This document shows positions 5,423 to 6,943 of a stretch of DNA of 6,943 nucleotides, one piece after another. The stretch's first letter is position 1; each line of letters begins with the position of its first letter. The notes beneath the pieces are model-generated. The model worked only from the letters and a program-made list of their open reading frames with translations. It did no database searches and had not been told where the DNA came from. The stretch is from Candidatus Cloacimonadota bacterium (GTDB taxonomy: Bacteria > Cloacimonadota > Cloacimonadia > Cloacimonadales > Cloacimonadaceae), in the NCBI GenBank assembly GCA_016875595.1, contig VGPI01000110.1, positions 1-6,943 of the forward strand. Reading direction: 5' to 3'. Made by a program: the position numbers and the translations under genes.

Positions 5423-6769
5423 ATGATCACATCAAACCGCAAGGCAGCTATCGCCACTCTGGGCTGCAAGACCAACCAATTTGAGAGCGCCGCCATTGCC
5501 GGTCAGTTGCTGCCAAGGGGCTATGACATCGTTGACTTCGATGATGCTGCCGACCTTTATATCATCAATACCTGCACCGTCACCAACCGCACCGACTTCA
5601 AAAGCCGCAACCTCATCCGCAAAGCCCTGAAAAGGAAAGCAGTCGATCCCTCCACCCGCATCATCGTTACCGGCTGTTATGCCCAGCGGAGTTTTAATGA
5701 GATCATGGCGCTCGGTGAGATCGATCTCATCGTGGATAATCAGGCAAAGACCGATCTCAGCCAATGGCTCGACGCCACTTCCTACCAATTCTCGGACATC
5801 ATGACCCATCAGGATTTTGCCATTGCCTACACCACCACCATGCTCGGACGCACCCGCGCCTTTCTCAAGATCCAGGATGGCTGTGACTGTTATTGTCATT
5901 ATTGCGCCGTACCTCATGCCCGGGGGCACAACCGCTCCTGTCCTGCTCCGATAGTCATTGAACAGGCACAATTACTGGTTAAAAACCGCTACCGTGAGAT
6001 CGTCCTCGGTGGCGTCAATCTCGGGCTCTATCAGGACAAGGAGACCGACCTTGCCGGATTGCTCTGGCGCATGGAAGGCATCGAGGGCTTGGACTTGATC
6101 CGGCTGAGTTCCATGGAACCAGAGACCTGGACGGAGCCCCTGATCGAATACCTGGCAACATCGACAAAGGTCTGTCCGCATGTCCATATCCCCATCCAAT
6201 CCGGATCGGAATCAGTGCTCCAGCGCATGGGCAGACGCAGCGGTATCACGCTGATAATTGATCTTTTACAGCGTTTGATAACAGCCCGTCCGGATATCGC
6301 CATCGGCTTGGATATCATTTGTGGCTTTCCCGGCGAGACCCAAACCGAATTTGACGAGACCTACGCCTTTCTGAAGGCGATCCCGCCGGCTTATCTGCAC
6401 GTCTTTCCCTATTCCAAACGCAGCGGAACCGTGGCAGCCGCCATGCCGGATCGGGTGCATGGCACCATCAGAAAAGAGCGGGTGGAACGCCTCCTTGCTT
6501 TGAGTGAACTGAAAACCGCTGCCTACCGGCGCCTGATCATCGACCGCAATATTCCCTTGAGGGGTTTGGTCGAAAGGATCTCCGATGGCTTGGCTGAATG
6601 CCTGAGCGACCACTATCTCCGGGTTTACATCCCCGTTCCGGAAGGATCGAAACCCCCTCCCAGGGTCGCTCTCCTGAAGCGACCTATAAAAGAAAACGAC
6701 CTCTGTTGCTTCGATCCCGTCTCGATCCACGCCGATGGCGTCCTGGCTTCCGTACGTCGTTGCCCTTGA
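5423..6769 (+). CDS. mtaB: tRNA t6A37 methylthiotransferase MtaB (radical SAM)
   Basis: MtaB adds a methylthio group to t6A at position 37 of ANN-decoding tRNAs, giving ms2t6A. The 448-residue protein has the family architecture. An N-terminal UPF0004 domain carries the cluster cysteines C15 (TLGCKTN), C51 (INTCTVTN) and C85 (TGCYAQ). The radical-SAM domain has CxxxCxxC at C154, C158 and C161, then GGVNLGLY, LRLSS-like IRLSSMEP, HIPIQSGS, CGFPGET and FPYSKRSGT. The C-terminus is a TRAM domain. Similarity to B. subtilis MtaB/YqeV (TLGCK, ADxYxINTCTVTN, HVFPYSKR) favours MtaB over MiaB or RimO. The TRAM region contains a palindromic-element copy encoding RVALLKRPI (414-422). The ATG at 5423 is the first possible start, since an in-frame TGA lies at 5417-5419. 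No clear ribosome binding site precedes it, and it follows purN by 23 nt. Confidence 0.93.
   Translation: MITSNRKAAIATLGCKTNQFESAAIAGQLLPRGYDIVDFDDAADLYIINTCTVTNRTDFKSRNLIRKALKRKAVDPSTRIIVTGCYAQRSFNEIMALGEIDLIVDNQAKTDLSQWLDATSYQFSDIMTHQDFAIAYTTTMLGRTRAFLKIQDGCDCYCHYCAVPHARGHNRSCPAPIVIEQAQLLVKNRYREIVLGGVNLGLYQDKETDLAGLLWRMEGIEGLDLIRLSSMEPETWTEPLIEYLATSTKVCPHVHIPIQSGSESVLQRMGRRSGITLIIDLLQRLITARPDIAIGLDIICGFPGETQTEFDETYAFLKAIPPAYLHVFPYSKRSGTVAAAMPDRVHGTIRKERVERLLALSELKTAAYRRLIIDRNIPLRGLVERISDGLAECLSDHYLRVYIPVPEGSKPPPRVALLKRPIKENDLCCFDPVSIHADGVLASVRRCP
6662..6687 (-). repeat. Palindromic repeat core B, copy 2 (in mtaB, inverted)
   Basis: AGGGTCGCT (6662-6670) pairs with AGCGACCT (6678-6685) around a 7-nt loop, with one bulged G. 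Read on the minus strand it matches the purN core at 23 of 26 positions. All three differences lie between the conserved stem arms. It is in frame within the TRAM region of MtaB, between VYIPVPEG and ENDLCCFDP. No A-type repeat is recognisable beside it, so this copy is shorter than the purN one. Confidence 0.75.
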
Positions 6770-6943
6770 TGGATAAACGGACAAAGCCCGGATGGAGTGC
6801 GCTCAGTCTCCCCTGATCCTGCCGGTTTATCAGTAAACCACTGTCACGGAGACACCTATCCTGCCCTCCGGATGGGTCTATATCCAACGATGATCACTGT
6901 GATGGTCATTGAGAAGACCTGTTTTTCACCTTCCCTTCCCCCT
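6770..6943. other. Region after mtaB without a supported gene
   Basis: No reading frame on either strand resembles a protein, and I see no RNA gene. The stretch contains a perfect hairpin, GGTTTA/TAAACC (6824-6839, loop TCAG), and an imperfect one, ATGATCA/TGGTCAT (6890-6896 with 6903-6909). It also has short direct repeats: CCGGATGG at 6788 and 6868, and ATCCTGCC at 6816 and 6858. It ends in a pyrimidine-rich run. It may be a spacer between operons. Confidence 0.5.
6904..6926 (+). terminator. Possible weak terminator after mtaB
   Basis: GGTC (6904-6907) can pair with GACC (6916-6919) across an 8-nt loop, followed by TG and five Ts (6922-6926). The position after the last gene of the run fits. 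The stem is only 4 bp and an alternative pairing with the upstream ATGATCA arm competes, so this is tentative. Confidence 0.2.

Noticed and set aside
6266..6784. Minus-strand open frame opposite the end of mtaB
   Set aside because: No recognisable protein motif; it is explained as the shadow of the MtaB coding strand.
6824..6839. GGTTTA/TAAACC hairpin as a terminator
   Set aside because: The stem is perfect but AT-rich, and no T-run follows, so it does not meet the pattern of an intrinsic terminator.

Overview
The window comes from a bacterial chromosome. It holds five complete genes and one partial gene, all on the + strand and tightly packed, with gaps of 4, 7, 8 and 23 nt and one 34-nt overlap. 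The order is the 3' end of recF (replication/repair ATPase), an MFS transporter of the UMF1/Atg22-like family, a PotD-type polyamine-binding lipoprotein, aspS (aspartyl-tRNA synthetase), purN (GAR transformylase) and mtaB (radical-SAM tRNA methylthiotransferase). The last 174 nt (6770-6943) hold no gene that I can support. No promoter is visible. The spacing suggests one polycistronic transcript that enters from the left, probably through recF.

The taxon cannot be fixed from this window. The base composition is moderately GC-rich. PurN carries a GGKGMYG block that I associate with Bacteroidetes-like PurN proteins, and the housekeeping genes have been shuffled into an unusual order. An FCB-type lineage such as Cloacimonadota is a guess and no more.

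The genes do not form one pathway. Two act on tRNA (AspRS charges tRNA-Asp; MtaB modifies t6A37), one makes purines, two concern transport, and one concerns DNA repair. This looks like a housekeeping operon assembled by proximity.

The most interesting signal is a small palindromic DNA element that sits in frame inside two of the housekeeping genes. In purN, a 90-nt block (4893-4982) adds exactly 30 residues relative to E. coli PurN, in a loop before the LAGF strand. The block consists of three hairpins, A-B-A', where A and A' are near-identical 21-nt direct repeats (protein GADAIPP and GADALPP). The central hairpin B occurs again in opposite orientation in the C-terminal TRAM region of mtaB (6662-6687). 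The two copies match at 23 of 26 positions, and all three differences fall in the loop or apex. This resembles the Rickettsia palindromic elements, which also insert in frame into genes, but I do not recognise this sequence family. A second unusual signal is a strong excess of GATC, about 100 sites where random sequence would give about 27.
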